Source: Caballeronia sp. LZ062 (lineage in GTDB: Bacteria; Pseudomonadota; Gammaproteobacteria; Burkholderiales; Burkholderiaceae). From it: DNA of 64,000 nt. The DNA lies in assembly GCF_031450785.1 (NCBI RefSeq), contig NZ_JARTWB010000002.1, positions 310,001 through 374,000 on the forward strand. The letters run 5' to 3'. A program made the position numbers and the translations under genes. Positions 44,580-55,048 of the stretch are shown here, piece by piece. The notes beneath the pieces are model-generated. The model ran no database searches and was not told the origin of the DNA. It saw only the letters and a program-made list of their open reading frames with translations. Positions within the stretch are counted from its first letter, which is position 1. Each line of letters opens with the position of its first letter.

Positions 44580-45379
44580 CGTTGACTAACGACAATCGCG
44601 AATCCATCGATTACCGCACGTTCGCGGACATAGTCTGTTACCGCCCAGCCTGAGCGCTGAACGAGCGATGCTATTGGAAGCCCACCCGATTGCCGCCCTG
44701 AGAAGCAACCAGTCGCCCGTCACCAGCGAGCAAAGCAACGGACAAACGCGGCTTCTGGCCGAGCTAGGTCAAACGGTGAAAACGCAAGTTGCCGGCCGTC
44801 GCTCGGATCGCGATCTGCGCAAGCCCACCCGTTGCAGCCTTTCAGGGCAGCGCGAACCGCGTTGCCGTTGCCGAGGTACATCCGCCAATGCGGGCGGTTG
44901 CCCTTCGCGCCACACCGCCCCAACTCAGTTGCGAGCCACGAAGGCCGGAGAGTGATCCGGGCCGATTTTACTGAACTGATAGGAGCCACGGTACTGGTCA
45001 GCCGCTCGCCGTTGCGCGTGATTTCGCATAGATCTTGCCGAATCGGCCGAGCGACCAACTCAAGCGCGGGACCCTTTTGTGAAAAGGATAGCGGCCCACA
45101 CCTCGCGCCCTCCGTCCGCCTGCTAGTTTAGCGAGACGCGCGTACCGGTTACCCGGGTATACCCTGCCATCGATCGGTGCCCCCGGACGTTTGCGCGGAA
45201 GCCGCTAAGACTGCGGCATCGATTGCCGCGCGTTCGCGGGTGAATTGCAAGCTAGTCCCAAAGTCCTTATCTGCTGAAGGAACTCGCGCGGCTGACGGAT
45301 TGAATGCTCGCTACGAGTCCAGAGTCGAGTGAACAAAGTTCCAAGAACCTCGATGAGCGAGCAATACCGCCTGCCCTCC
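44580..45379. other. Gene-free stretch upstream of groES
   Basis: About 800 bases between the small membrane protein and the groES promoter. Overlapping short frames on both strands lack ribosome sites and family character. The composition suggests degraded or repeated non-coding DNA, but no repeat unit could be proven within this window. Confidence 0.5.
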
Positions 45380-45434
45380 TTGAAATTGTCAAATCCGGTC
45401 CATATAATTGGCACTCACTGCACGAGAGTGCTAA
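45380..45434 (+). promoter_or_regulatory. groESL promoter with CIRCE operator
   Basis: TTGAAA (45380-45385), a 17-base spacer and a consensus TATAAT (45403-45408) form a sigma-70 promoter; the stretch GTCCATAT at 45398-45405 also fits a heat-shock sigma-32 -10 box 12 bases after TTGAAA. Overlapping the start region is TTGGCACTC-N9-GAGTGCTAA (45408-45434), which matches the CIRCE element bound by HrcA with one mismatch in the left arm. Control by both HrcA and heat-shock sigma factor is expected. Confidence 0.93.
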
Positions 45435-45512
45435 CAAGATTTCCGTCCGGCGGGCTCGGCCCAAAGGACGGGCTATCCCGCGTTTTCAGTCTCATTCAAG
45501 AGAGGAGTGTGT

Positions 45513-45806
45513 ATGAACCTTCGTCCTTTGCACGATCGCGTCATCGTCAAACGTCTGGACCAGGAAACCAAGACCGCATCGGGCATCGTGATCCCGGAAG
45601 CAGCGGCAGAAAAGCCGGATCAAGGTGAAGTCCTGGCCGTCGGCCCGGGCAAGCGCGATGACAAGGGCACGCAAAACGCCCTCGACGTGAAGGTGGGCGA
45701 CCGCGTGCTCTTCGGCAAATACGCCGGCCAGACCGTCAAGGTCGACGGGCAGGAACTGCTCGTCATGCGCGAAGAAGACATCATGGCCGTTCTGGTCAAC
45801 AAGTAA
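45513..45806 (+). CDS. groES: Co-chaperonin GroES
   Basis: A 97-residue GroES with AGGAG upstream of ATG 45513. It begins [18 protein letters not shown] and contains the mobile-loop segment [18 protein letters not shown] and the C-terminal [30 protein letters not shown]. It caps GroEL during protein folding in the cytoplasm. groEL follows in the same operon after 77 bases. Confidence 0.99.
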   Translation: MNLRPLHDRVIVKRLDQETKTASGIVIPEAAAEKPDQGEVLAVGPGKRDDKGTQNALDVKVGDRVLFGKYAGQTVKVDGQELLVMREEDIMAVLVNK

Positions 45807-45862
45807 GCATTCTTCCTGTAAGCCGGACTTCGCGCCTGAAGGGCAGCGAGCCGGCACACTGA

Positions 45863-47524
<1,662 letters not shown>

Positions 47525-47584
47525 GACGGCTTCGGCCCGACTACATCGGTGCGGGTCTCGCAAGGGGCTTGCACCGTGCCAAAG

Positions 47585-47614
47585 AAAAAACCTGCAGCGA
47601 TGCAGGTTTTTTTT
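47585..47614. terminator. Bidirectional terminator after groEL
   Basis: A perfect 12-bp stem of A/T run plus core (AAAAAACCTGCA pairs with TGCAGGTTTTTT) with a GCGA loop, followed by more T. It is between groEL and the oppositely oriented gene at 47629-48057, and the A/T flanks let it act on both strands. Confidence 0.92.
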
Positions 47615-47628
47615 CGCCCATCGAAAAG

Positions 47629-48057
47629 CTATTTGTTCATCTCGTCGCGCAGCTTTTGGGCGGCGGCTTTGTAGTCGTAGGTCGGGTAAAACTCCGTGTG
47701 ATATCCGCCCCAGGCCGTGGTTTCGATCGCGCGATTTACCTCTCGCAGCCTGTCCGCGGGCACGCGCAGGGTCACGACCTGGCCGATGCCCATCACCACA
47801 TACCACGACACCACTTCCACGCCCGGCGGCGGAAACGTCTTGAAGTAGCCTTGTTCCTTCAACTGCTGATTGATCTTCGGCAGCGGCTTGGACTCGTCGT
47901 GCTTGAGGAAGATGGTCAGCAGGAACGTGCCGTCGCCCGCAGGCGTGGCCGGTGGCGGCGATGCGTCCTGCGCATGGACGGGCAGCGCCGCCGAGACAAT
48001 CGTGGCGAGCATCGTGGCTCGGATCAGGCGGGCGAAGCGTCGTGCCGGCGTGTGCAT
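47629..48057 (-). CDS. Exported protein of unknown function
   Basis: A 142-residue protein with AAGGAGA upstream of ATG 48057. Residues 1-33 are a signal peptide ending PVHA|QDA. The mature domain (GTFLLTIFLKHDESKPLPKINQQLKEQGYFKTFPPPG, then VTLRVPADRLREVNRAIETTAWGGYHTEFYPTYDYK) has an alternating strand/helix pattern like a dimeric alpha-beta-barrel (GYD/muconolactone-like), but I recognise no specific family. It is probably periplasmic. Confidence 0.8.
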   Translation of the reverse strand: MHTPARRFARLIRATMLATIVSAALPVHAQDASPPPATPAGDGTFLLTIFLKHDESKPLPKINQQLKEQGYFKTFPPPGVEVVSWYVVMGIGQVVTLRVPADRLREVNRAIETTAWGGYHTEFYPTYDYKAAAQKLRDEMNK

Positions 48058-48100
48058 CAGCGAATCTCCTTCGGGACCAGCGAGTGGAAGCGGAAAGGCG

Positions 48101-48883
48101 CTACGCCTTCCGATGATGAAGGTGCAGGCGCTCCATGACATGCAGCGCGTTGGGCTGCGCGTGGCCGAGCGTCGTGTTGTCGAAGACGCACCACACCTCG
48201 GGCGTCTTCTTCGCGCGGGCTTGCAGCGTGCGCGCCAGATCGTCGAGATAGGGGAAGTCGTAGGAAGACTTGTAAAGCTCAGGCGAGCCGTGCAGCCGCA
48301 CATAAACGAGCGACGTATCCGCGCGATGCTTGATCTCGCAGTCGTCGGGGATCGGGTCGGCGTCCACATACGCGATGTGATGCGCTTTCAGAAGCGCCGC
48401 CGCCTCCTTGGTGAACCAGCTCGGATTGCGCGCCTCGCAGGCTACGGGCAGCTTCGTGCGCTCGCGCAGCGCCTTGAAGAAGGCATCGGCCACGTCGTGC
48501 TCGAACGCGAGGCTCGGCGGCAGTTGCGCGAGCCAGCAGCCGAGCTTGTCGCCCAATTTGCCGGCGGCGGCCAGAAATTCGTCAATGAGTGTGTCGGTCT
48601 CGGCGAGTCGCGCGTCGTGCGTGATCGCCTTGGGCAGCTTGACCGAAAAGCGGAACGAGTCGGGCACGCTCTGCGCCCACTTCTCGTAAGTTTGTTCGCG
48701 ATGCGGCTTATAGAAGCTCGAATTGATCTCGACGCACGGCAGCACGCGTGCGTAGCGTTCCAGATGCGTGCCTTCGTCGGGGAAGCTCGACTGGACCGAG
48801 CTCGATAGCGCCCAACCCGCGCAGCCGACGCGGATGGCGCCTTGCGGGCCGGGCTTGTGCAGATGGGGCAATCGATACGGCAT
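48101..48883 (-). CDS. DUF72 (YecE-like) protein
   Basis: A 260-residue TIM-barrel-like protein of the DUF72 family: IRVGCAGWALSS at the start, LERYARVLPCVEINSSFYKPH, FRFSVKLPKAITHDARL, CWLAQLPPSLAFE and VYVRLHGSPELYKSSYDF. The function of the family is unknown. It lies 43 bases upstream of the exported protein gene and on the same strand, so the two may be co-transcribed. Confidence 0.93.
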   Translation of the reverse strand: MPYRLPHLHKPGPQGAIRVGCAGWALSSSVQSSFPDEGTHLERYARVLPCVEINSSFYKPHREQTYEKWAQSVPDSFRFSVKLPKAITHDARLAETDTLIDEFLAAAGKLGDKLGCWLAQLPPSLAFEHDVADAFFKALRERTKLPVACEARNPSWFTKEAAALLKAHHIAYVDADPIPDDCEIKHRADTSLVYVRLHGSPELYKSSYDFPYLDDLARTLQARAKKTPEVWCVFDNTTLGHAQPNALHVMERLHLHHRKA

Positions 48884-48954
48884 GCGCTCGCAAAGCCTCC
48901 CTTGGTTGGTCTCCGAACTCCGTTCGTGTCGCCTCGTTCACTGCATAACGACTT

Positions 48955-49845
48955 CTAATGCCGGGCTTCTCCGGGCAATCCCGCCGAGTCGTCCGGTAAC
49001 GACGCCGCGTCAGTTTCGTCCTCCGCATCGTTCGAACGCGCCCAGAAAAAGCGGTCCGGCAGATACGCGCCCATGCCGGGACGAAACGCGGCGCGCGCTG
49101 CCTGGAACACGTATTCCTGCGCCTCGCGCGCGGCCTCGGCAGGCTCCTGACCGTTCGCGAGCAGCGCGGCAACCGCGGCGCCAAGCGTGTCGGTGAGCCC
49201 CATCACACGATTCAACCCGCGATCCCACAAGTCCTGCCGCACCTGACCCTCTTCGCTATACAGCGTGTTCACGTGCCGATGCGTGCCCGTTTCCATCGCC
49301 AGCACGTACTCGCAACCCTGCGCGAGAATGTGCGAGATGGCGGAATCGAGCGTCGGCGCTTCGGCGTCGCTGTCCGGCTGCGCGAGCTGCAAAAGCGTGG
49401 CGTGATCGGCGATCAGCATGGTCGTCTGCGGCACGAGCAAATCGGCGAGCGATTCGCGCAACTCGTCGGCGGAGAGCACGTGCTCGTCGTCGAGCGTGAA
49501 GTCCGGCGCGAGAATCAGCGGAACGTCGTCATAGTCGGATACCACTTCGGCGATCGCCGAGACCACTTCGGCCCGCGTGGCCGCGCCGATCTTGAACGCG
49601 GCGACCGGCATGTCCTCTAGCAACATGCGCGCCTGCGCAGCGACGGCGTCGGGGTCGAGTCCGTTGACTTCGTCGCAGGACGCCGAGTCGCGCACGGCGT
49701 AACCGGTGAGAACCGTTGCGCCGTGGCAGCCCATGCTGGCTAGCGTCAGCAAGTCGGCTTGCAAGCCGGCGCCGCCCGTGGGGTCCGAGAGCCCGAATGT
49801 GAGAACGATCGGTGGAGAGTCGCCGGTCATGGCAAAAGCGGACAT
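48955..49845 (-). CDS. thiD: ThiD-like hydroxymethylpyrimidine/phosphomethylpyrimidine kinase
   Basis: A 296-residue ribokinase-fold kinase. ThiD landmarks are TFGLSDPTGGAGLQADLLTLASMGCHGATVLTGYAVRDS and PLILAPDFTLDDEH. ThiD phosphorylates hydroxymethylpyrimidine twice in thiamine biosynthesis. The anion-hole segment usually reads GTGCTLSAA; here it is GLTDTLGAA, with Cys replaced by Asp, more like the Asp of PfkB/PdxK kinases. The symbol follows common annotation of this locus (thiD next to rubredoxin in Burkholderia), but activity should be treated as uncertain. Confidence 0.8.
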   Translation of the reverse strand: MSAFAMTGDSPPIVLTFGLSDPTGGAGLQADLLTLASMGCHGATVLTGYAVRDSASCDEVNGLDPDAVAAQARMLLEDMPVAAFKIGAATRAEVVSAIAEVVSDYDDVPLILAPDFTLDDEHVLSADELRESLADLLVPQTTMLIADHATLLQLAQPDSDAEAPTLDSAISHILAQGCEYVLAMETGTHRHVNTLYSEEGQVRQDLWDRGLNRVMGLTDTLGAAVAALLANGQEPAEAAREAQEYVFQAARAAFRPGMGAYLPDRFFWARSNDAEDETDAASLPDDSAGLPGEARH

Positions 49846-50101
49846 TTTTGGTTTGATTGTCACGAGTGAGACGATACAGTCGCAGCGATACGCGCAAAAG
49901 TCACGCACGCCGCCCGGATACGGTTCGATTATGCGGCCTATTGCCGCCCGCCTGCGGCCTTTGCGTAGCTTTTTGCGAGTGGTGCCGCGCGCATCCCGCT
50001 ATGTGGCGATGCGCGCCAGGCCGGCGCCTTGCTAGGCATCCATCCGGCAACACGGTACCATCATGGCCTAATTTCAATCGACCAATCGACGCGGCATAAG
50101 T

Positions 50102-50272
50102 ATGGAATACAGAAGCTGGATGTGCCTGATCTGCGGCTGGATCTACGACGAGGAGGCGGGATTGCCAGAAGAAGGCATCGCGCCGGGCACTCGTTGGGAG
50201 GACGTTCCGATCAACTGGACCTGTCCCGAATGCGGAGCCCGCAAGGAAGATTTTGAGATGGTCCAGATCTGA
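50102..50272 (+). CDS. Rubredoxin
   Basis: A 56-residue iron protein, too short for many gene finders. The four metal-binding Cys are in two CxxC pairs: C8-L-I-C11 and C41-P-E-C44. The core residues W13, Y15 and W39 are typical of rubredoxins. It carries electrons in the cytoplasm, for example to oxidases or reductases. It is divergent from the ThiD-like gene and closed by a strong terminator. Confidence 0.95.
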   Translation: MEYRSWMCLICGWIYDEEAGLPEEGIAPGTRWEDVPINWTCPECGARKEDFEMVQI

Positions 50273-50286
50273 TCCGCACGCTCTGC

Positions 50287-50324
50287 CGCGCCGCATGGCT
50301 CACGCCATGCGGCGCGTGTTTTTT
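50287..50324 (+). terminator. Rho-independent terminator after rubredoxin
   Basis: A 13-bp perfect stem (CGCGCCGCATGGC/GCCATGCGGCGCG) with a TCAC loop, followed by TGTTTTTT. It begins 15 bases after the rubredoxin stop. Confidence 0.93.
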
Positions 50325-50549
50325 GCGGCCCGCGTTTCCATGCACGCGTTGCAGGAAAATCTGCTCGCGCGCGCCGCGGCGAACCGGGGCGGAACATTCG
50401 GTTCCCGCCCGCGCTCGTTAAGGCATACGCTTGGAGCACGACAGGCTGTCGGCGGCCATCCGCCGCCTGCCGCCGCTTGTCGCTGATGCAGTTCAACCGC
50501 GCGTCGAGGCGGCGTCGCCACGCGCGTTTCTGGCTTGTGAGCGCCCGTT

Positions 50550-51944
50550 ATGACATCACGTCCCGATCTACCCGTTCCGATCGAAGCCTTGCCGAACCCG
50601 CGCGGCGGCTCTGTCCGGCTTGCCGAAATGGCGCTCACGGACGCCCAGCACGCATTTGCCCGTCAGGGAGAGACGGCGCCCGCGCTCAAGCGCGCCATTG
50701 CCGCGCTGCATTCGGCGGGATGGCTGCCCGCGCAACGCTTCGCCGAGGCGCTCGCGCTCGTCACGCCGCTCGGCGACGATTCCGAGGCCACGCACGACCG
50801 CATCGCGCTTGCGATGTCCGCGTTCTGTGCCGCCGTCGAACGCCATAACCTGCGCGAGCTGTCCTGTTCGACCGAACTTTTCGACCACTATCGCGGGCTT
50901 CACGCGCTTCTGGCCGCGCACACGCGCATCGCGCCCGTTTCCTACGACGACCTCGCGCTCGCCGGCCGCGCCATTGCGCCGTCGACGTTGCGGGGCGTCG
51001 CGCCGGAACGGCTCGCGCGGGTGCGCGCACACTATGAGGCGTCGCTGCTCGCGTTGCTGCGCGCGCCTGCCGATCAGCCGCAAGCCGCCATCGACGAGAC
51101 TTTTTCGCGCCTCGACGCGTGTCTCGCCGAACTCGCCGGCCCCGATCCGTACGATTTCTGGCGGCTCGCGTCGTCCACGGTGCGGGCATTGCGCGAGCGG
51201 GCCGGCCGCCATGCCGATGTCTCCGCCTACGCGGACGCGAAACGCCTTTACGCGCGCTTCAACCTGGTGCTCGCCGATCAGGCGCACGCGTCCACGTTTG
51301 CGCCGCGTTCGCTCGTGCGCGCGACGCTCGCGCTCTTGTGGCGCGACTTCGCGCTCTACGGCGCAACGCCCGAGGACGCCGAACACGTCGATGTGTTGCG
51401 CGACTACGGTTTGACCGTGGCGTGGCACGTGGCGGCGACGCCCGCGTCGGAGGCCGCGTGGGAGCAGAGCGCGGCGCAGGCGAGCGAAGAAAGCACGCGC
51501 GAGGCCGTCACGCGTGACCTGGGCGTGCTGCGCGTGAACGCGGCGGCTTACGAAGACTTTTTGCAAAGCGCGGAGGCGTCGATCGAAGGGCTTGTCGAGC
51601 GTGGCACGCAGGCGAGCGAGACGGGCACCGTCGATGCCGCCGCCGCGCTGCATGCGGCGAACGCGTCGCATCGGCTGGGCGCGGCGGCGTGCGCGCTCGG
51701 GCTCGGGCACGTCGCGCTGCTCGCGGATACGCTCGGCCTCGCGTGGCGGCGCGTCGCGCATCAGGGCGAAGGCGCCGATCAGCGCGACGCCCGCGGCCTC
51801 GACGCCTCGATTCCCGAACGCGCCGCGCAAATGCTGCGTTCGATGCTGCATCAGGCGGCGGCCGGCATTGCGCCGTCGGAAGGCCGCGCCTCGATTGCCG
51901 CGCTTACCGCAATGATCGAGCGCCCTTCGGCGGTTACTCGATAG
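50550..51944 (+). CDS. Helical protein of unknown function (possible degenerate Hpt domains)
   Basis: A 464-residue, Ala/Leu-rich, almost wholly alpha-helical protein with no signal peptide. The N-terminal sequence LPNPRGGSVRLAEMALTDAQHAFA is distinctive. The arrangement recalls the N-terminal part of FimL/ChpA-type proteins with degenerate histidine-phosphotransfer domains, but no clear H-containing Hpt motif was seen. It overlaps the photolyase gene by 11 bases at its 3' end. A regulatory role is only a guess. Confidence 0.75.
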   Translation: MTSRPDLPVPIEALPNPRGGSVRLAEMALTDAQHAFARQGETAPALKRAIAALHSAGWLPAQRFAEALALVTPLGDDSEATHDRIALAMSAFCAAVERHNLRELSCSTELFDHYRGLHALLAAHTRIAPVSYDDLALAGRAIAPSTLRGVAPERLARVRAHYEASLLALLRAPADQPQAAIDETFSRLDACLAELAGPDPYDFWRLASSTVRALRERAGRHADVSAYADAKRLYARFNLVLADQAHASTFAPRSLVRATLALLWRDFALYGATPEDAEHVDVLRDYGLTVAWHVAATPASEAAWEQSAAQASEESTREAVTRDLGVLRVNAAAYEDFLQSAEASIEGLVERGTQASETGTVDAAAALHAANASHRLGAAACALGLGHVALLADTLGLAWRRVAHQGEGADQRDARGLDASIPERAAQMLRSMLHQAAAGIAPSEGRASIAALTAMIERPSAVTR

Positions 51945-53436
51945 CGTCGTCGTCTGCGTCGGCAGGCGGCACGCTTTTGGAAGGCCCGCGCACGACGTCG
52001 TAGCGCAGCAGCGTGCGCTTGCGCGCGGCGTCGTGATCGACGATAGGCGCCGGATAGTCCGCGCCGAGCGCGACCTTCGCCGCCTTCAGCGCGTCGGGTT
52101 TCGCGAGCCAGGGCGCGTGAATGTCGCGGTCGGACAGCGCCGCCAGCTCGGGCACATAGTGGCGGATGAACTTGCCGGCCGCATCGAATTTCTGCGACTG
52201 CGTGACCGGGTTGAAGATGCGGAAGTAGGGCTGCGCGTCGCAACCGCTGGAGGCCGCCCACTGCCATCCGCCGTTATTCGACGAAAGCTCGAAGTCGTTC
52301 AGCTGCGCCTCGAAATACGCCTCGCCGCGCCGCCAGTCGATACCGAGGTCCTTCGTCAGAAAACTGGCCGTCACCATGCGCAGCCGGTTGTGCATGTAGC
52401 CGGATGTGTTGAGCTGGCGCATCGCGGCGTCCACGAGCGGATAGCCGGTTTGCCCGGCGCACCACGCGGCGAAATCTGCATCGGCGGCTTCGCCCGTTTC
52501 CCACTCGATGCGGTCGTATTCCGGCTTGAACGCGCGATGATCGCCCGGCATCCCTACACGCGGAAAATGGTGCAGCACGGCGAAATAGAAGTCGCGCCAG
52601 ATTAGCTCGGACAGCCACGTCTGCGCGCCGCGGTCGCCGTGGCGCTGCGCGTCGTGCGCCACGCGGGCGAGCGCGCGTATCGACACCGTGCCGTGCCGCA
52701 GGTGCACGCCCATGTAGCTCGGGCCTTTGACCGCCGGAAAGTCGCGCGTGCGGTCGTAATCGGCCATACGGTCGCGGAATTCGTCGAAGAGCGCATACGC
52801 GCCCACCGTGCCGGCGGGGAACGCGGGGCCGTGCGCGTCGGCGAAACCGAGCGCGGCAAGCGTCGGTATGCCCGTGTCCGCCTGCGCGGGCGGCTTGCCG
52901 AGCGCGTGTAGATGGTCTTCGGACGCATACGGCTGCAACGCGTCGGGCGTCAGCGTTTCGAGCCACTTGCGCTTGTACGGCGTGAAGACGGTGTACGGCC
53001 TGGCGCTGCCGGTCAGCACCTCGTCGCGGTCGAAGATCGCCTGATCCTTGAAATCGAAGAACGCGATGTCCGCGCTCGCGAGCTTGTGCGCGACCGCTTC
53101 GTCGCGGGCCTTTGCGGACGGCTCGTAGTCGCGGTTCACGAACACGGCGTTCGCCCCGCATTCACGGGCGAGCGCGGGAATCGCGTCGAGCGGCGTGCCG
53201 TGCCGCGCGAGCAGCGCGCCGCCGGCCGCCCGGAACGTGCGATCCAGTTCGATCACGCTCGCATGAATGAACGGCAAGCGACGATCGTTTCGCGCCAGCG
53301 GATCGAGGATTTCGCGGTCGAAAACGAACGCGCACAGCACGCGGCGGCACCGTGTAAGCGCATGATAGAGTGCAGCATTGTCTGCCGCGCGCAGGTCCCG
53401 CCGAAACCAGACGAGCCCCACATCGAAGTCGGCCAT
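51934..53436 (-). CDS. phrB: Deoxyribodipyrimidine photolyase
   Basis: A 500-residue class I photolyase. The N-terminal antenna domain opens VGLVWFRRDLRAADNAALYHAL. The FAD-binding domain has WLSELIWRDFYF, PLVDAAMRQLNTSGYMHNRLRMVTASFLTKDL and GWQWAASSGCDAQPYFRIFNP (the Trp electron-transfer and FAD region). It repairs UV-induced cyclobutane pyrimidine dimers using blue light. It is convergent with the helical protein gene (3' overlap of 11 bases). Confidence 0.97.
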   Translation of the reverse strand: MADFDVGLVWFRRDLRAADNAALYHALTRCRRVLCAFVFDREILDPLARNDRRLPFIHASVIELDRTFRAAGGALLARHGTPLDAIPALARECGANAVFVNRDYEPSAKARDEAVAHKLASADIAFFDFKDQAIFDRDEVLTGSARPYTVFTPYKRKWLETLTPDALQPYASEDHLHALGKPPAQADTGIPTLAALGFADAHGPAFPAGTVGAYALFDEFRDRMADYDRTRDFPAVKGPSYMGVHLRHGTVSIRALARVAHDAQRHGDRGAQTWLSELIWRDFYFAVLHHFPRVGMPGDHRAFKPEYDRIEWETGEAADADFAAWCAGQTGYPLVDAAMRQLNTSGYMHNRLRMVTASFLTKDLGIDWRRGEAYFEAQLNDFELSSNNGGWQWAASSGCDAQPYFRIFNPVTQSQKFDAAGKFIRHYVPELAALSDRDIHAPWLAKPDALKAAKVALGADYPAPIVDHDAARKRTLLRYDVVRGPSKSVPPADADDDAIE

Positions 53437-53466
53437 CTCGCAGCGCCTTTGTTAAAATCCTGAATT

Positions 53467-54045
53467 ATGTCCAAGACTTCCGATCGCATCAATTTGACGA
53501 ACCAGTTCCTGATCGCCATGCCGTCCATGGTCGATCCGACGTTTTCCGGAACGGTGGTCTACCTTTGCGATCACACCGATCGCGGTGCGCTGGGACTCGT
53601 CATCAACAGGCCGACCGACATCGACCTGCAATCGCTTTTCAACCGCATCGACCTCAAGCTCGAGATCGAGCCGCTCGTTCATTTGCCCGTGTATTTCGGC
53701 GGTCCCGTGCAGACCGAGCGCGGCTTCGTCCTGCACGAAGCGGGCGAGGGCGAAGCGTACAGCTCGTCCATGAGCGTGCCGGGCGGGCTTGCCATGACCA
53801 CGTCGAAGGACGTGCTCGAAGCGGTCGCGAGCGGCAAGGGCCCCGAGCGCTTCCTGCTGACGCTCGGCCATGCGGGCTGGGGCGCGGGACAACTGGAAGA
53901 AGAAATCTCGAAGAACGGCTGGCTCACGGTAGAAGCCGATTCGCGCATCATTTTCGATGTGCCCGCCGAAGACCGTCTTGAAGCGGCGCTGTCGCTGCTT
54001 GGCGTGTCGCGCTCCATGCTTTCCGGCGAAGCAGGGCACGCATGA
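53467..54045 (+). CDS. YqgE/AlgH-family protein
   Basis: A 192-residue protein with the family landmarks [56 protein letters not shown] and [15 protein letters not shown]. The family is conserved beside RuvX/YqgF; its molecular role is not firmly known. Its stop overlaps the next start (ATGA at 54042-54045). The ribosome site is weak. Confidence 0.95.
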   Translation: MSKTSDRINLTNQFLIAMPSMVDPTFSGTVVYLCDHTDRGALGLVINRPTDIDLQSLFNRIDLKLEIEPLVHLPVYFGGPVQTERGFVLHEAGEGEAYSSSMSVPGGLAMTTSKDVLEAVASGKGPERFLLTLGHAGWGAGQLEEEISKNGWLTVEADSRIIFDVPAEDRLEAALSLLGVSRSMLSGEAGHA

Positions 54046-54488
54046 GCCGCGAAGCCACGCTGCTGGCATTCGATTATGGCGAAAAGCGCATCGGTGTCGC
54101 CGTCGGCAATACGTTGACGCGTAACGCGCGGGCGCTCGCCGTGCTGGAAAACCGCGACCGCGACTATCGCTTTCGGGAAGTCGGCAAGCTCTTGCAAGAG
54201 TGGAAGCCGGATGCCGTGGTCGTCGGCATGCCGATGCATCCGGATGGCACGCCGCACGAAATGACCGCGCTCGCGAAACGCTTCGGCAATCAGGTGAACG
54301 GCCGTTTCAATGTGCCGGTGCAGTGGGTGGACGAGCGCTATTCGTCCGTCGACGCAAAAGCCGATCTGCGCGAACGCGGCGTGCGTCCGAATGCGCGTGG
54401 CCGCTTCGACGGCATCGACGCCGAAGCCGCCCGCGTCATCCTTCAACAATATCTCGACGGACTTCCGGACGATCATGAGTTCCATTGA
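54042..54488 (+). CDS. ruvX: Putative Holliday junction resolvase RuvX/YqgF
   Basis: A 148-residue RNase H-fold protein. [17 protein letters not shown] supplies the first catalytic Asp; [12 protein letters not shown] gives the Glu and adjacent Asp, and [16 protein letters not shown] gives the third acidic region. The family processes Holliday junctions and/or the 5' end of 16S rRNA. It is coupled to the upstream YqgE gene by ATGA and overlaps pyrR by 14 bases. Confidence 0.96.
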   Translation: MSREATLLAFDYGEKRIGVAVGNTLTRNARALAVLENRDRDYRFREVGKLLQEWKPDAVVVGMPMHPDGTPHEMTALAKRFGNQVNGRFNVPVQWVDERYSSVDAKADLRERGVRPNARGRFDGIDAEAARVILQQYLDGLPDDHEFH

Positions 54489-54990
54489 CGCAGAGGCGCT
54501 TTATCGCGCGCTCGTCGAACAGATTCGCGCGGCGTACGGCGCGTCGCTCGCGGCGAAAGACGGCGTGGCGCTCGCGGGCATCTACAGTGGCGGCGCGTGG
54601 CTGGCCGAGCGGCTCGCGAAAGACCTGGCCGCGCCGCATTTCGGCGTGGTCAACGTGGCGCTGCATCGCGACGACTACGCGAAAAAGGGCCTGCACAGTC
54701 AGGCGAGCCCGACTTCGCTGCCGTTCGCAGTCGAAGGCCGCCGCATTCTTTTGATCGACGACGTGCTCTCCACCGGCCGCACCGTGCGCGCGGCGATCAA
54801 CGAGCTTTACGATTACGGCCGTCCCGCGGCCATCGACTTTGCCGTGCTCGCCGACCGCGGCGGACGCGAGATGCCGATCGCGGCGCGCTTCACCGGCGGC
54901 ATGGTGGACGTCGCAGCAAACGAAGACCTCGTGCTCGCGCGCCGCGACGACGGCACGTTCGGCTTCACGACCGAACCGCGCACGCACTGA
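54475..54990 (+). CDS. pyrR: PyrR-type phosphoribosyltransferase
   Basis: A 171-residue PRTase-fold protein. The PRPP-binding loop is [19 protein letters not shown] (about residues 88-106). The N-terminal [17 protein letters not shown] and the C-terminal FGFTTEPR segments are also typical. PyrR can be a uracil phosphoribosyltransferase and pyrimidine-responsive RNA-binding regulator; in this genome group the regulatory part is not certain. ATG 54475 overlaps ruvX by 14 bases. pyrB follows after 58 bases. Confidence 0.92.
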   Translation: MSSIDAEALYRALVEQIRAAYGASLAAKDGVALAGIYSGGAWLAERLAKDLAAPHFGVVNVALHRDDYAKKGLHSQASPTSLPFAVEGRRILLIDDVLSTGRTVRAAINELYDYGRPAAIDFAVLADRGGREMPIAARFTGGMVDVAANEDLVLARRDDGTFGFTTEPRTH

Positions 54991-55048
54991 CGCCAGCTAC
55001 GCACGCCGCGCCTCATCAGCCTCATCCCAAAGAAACGCCTGGATCACC

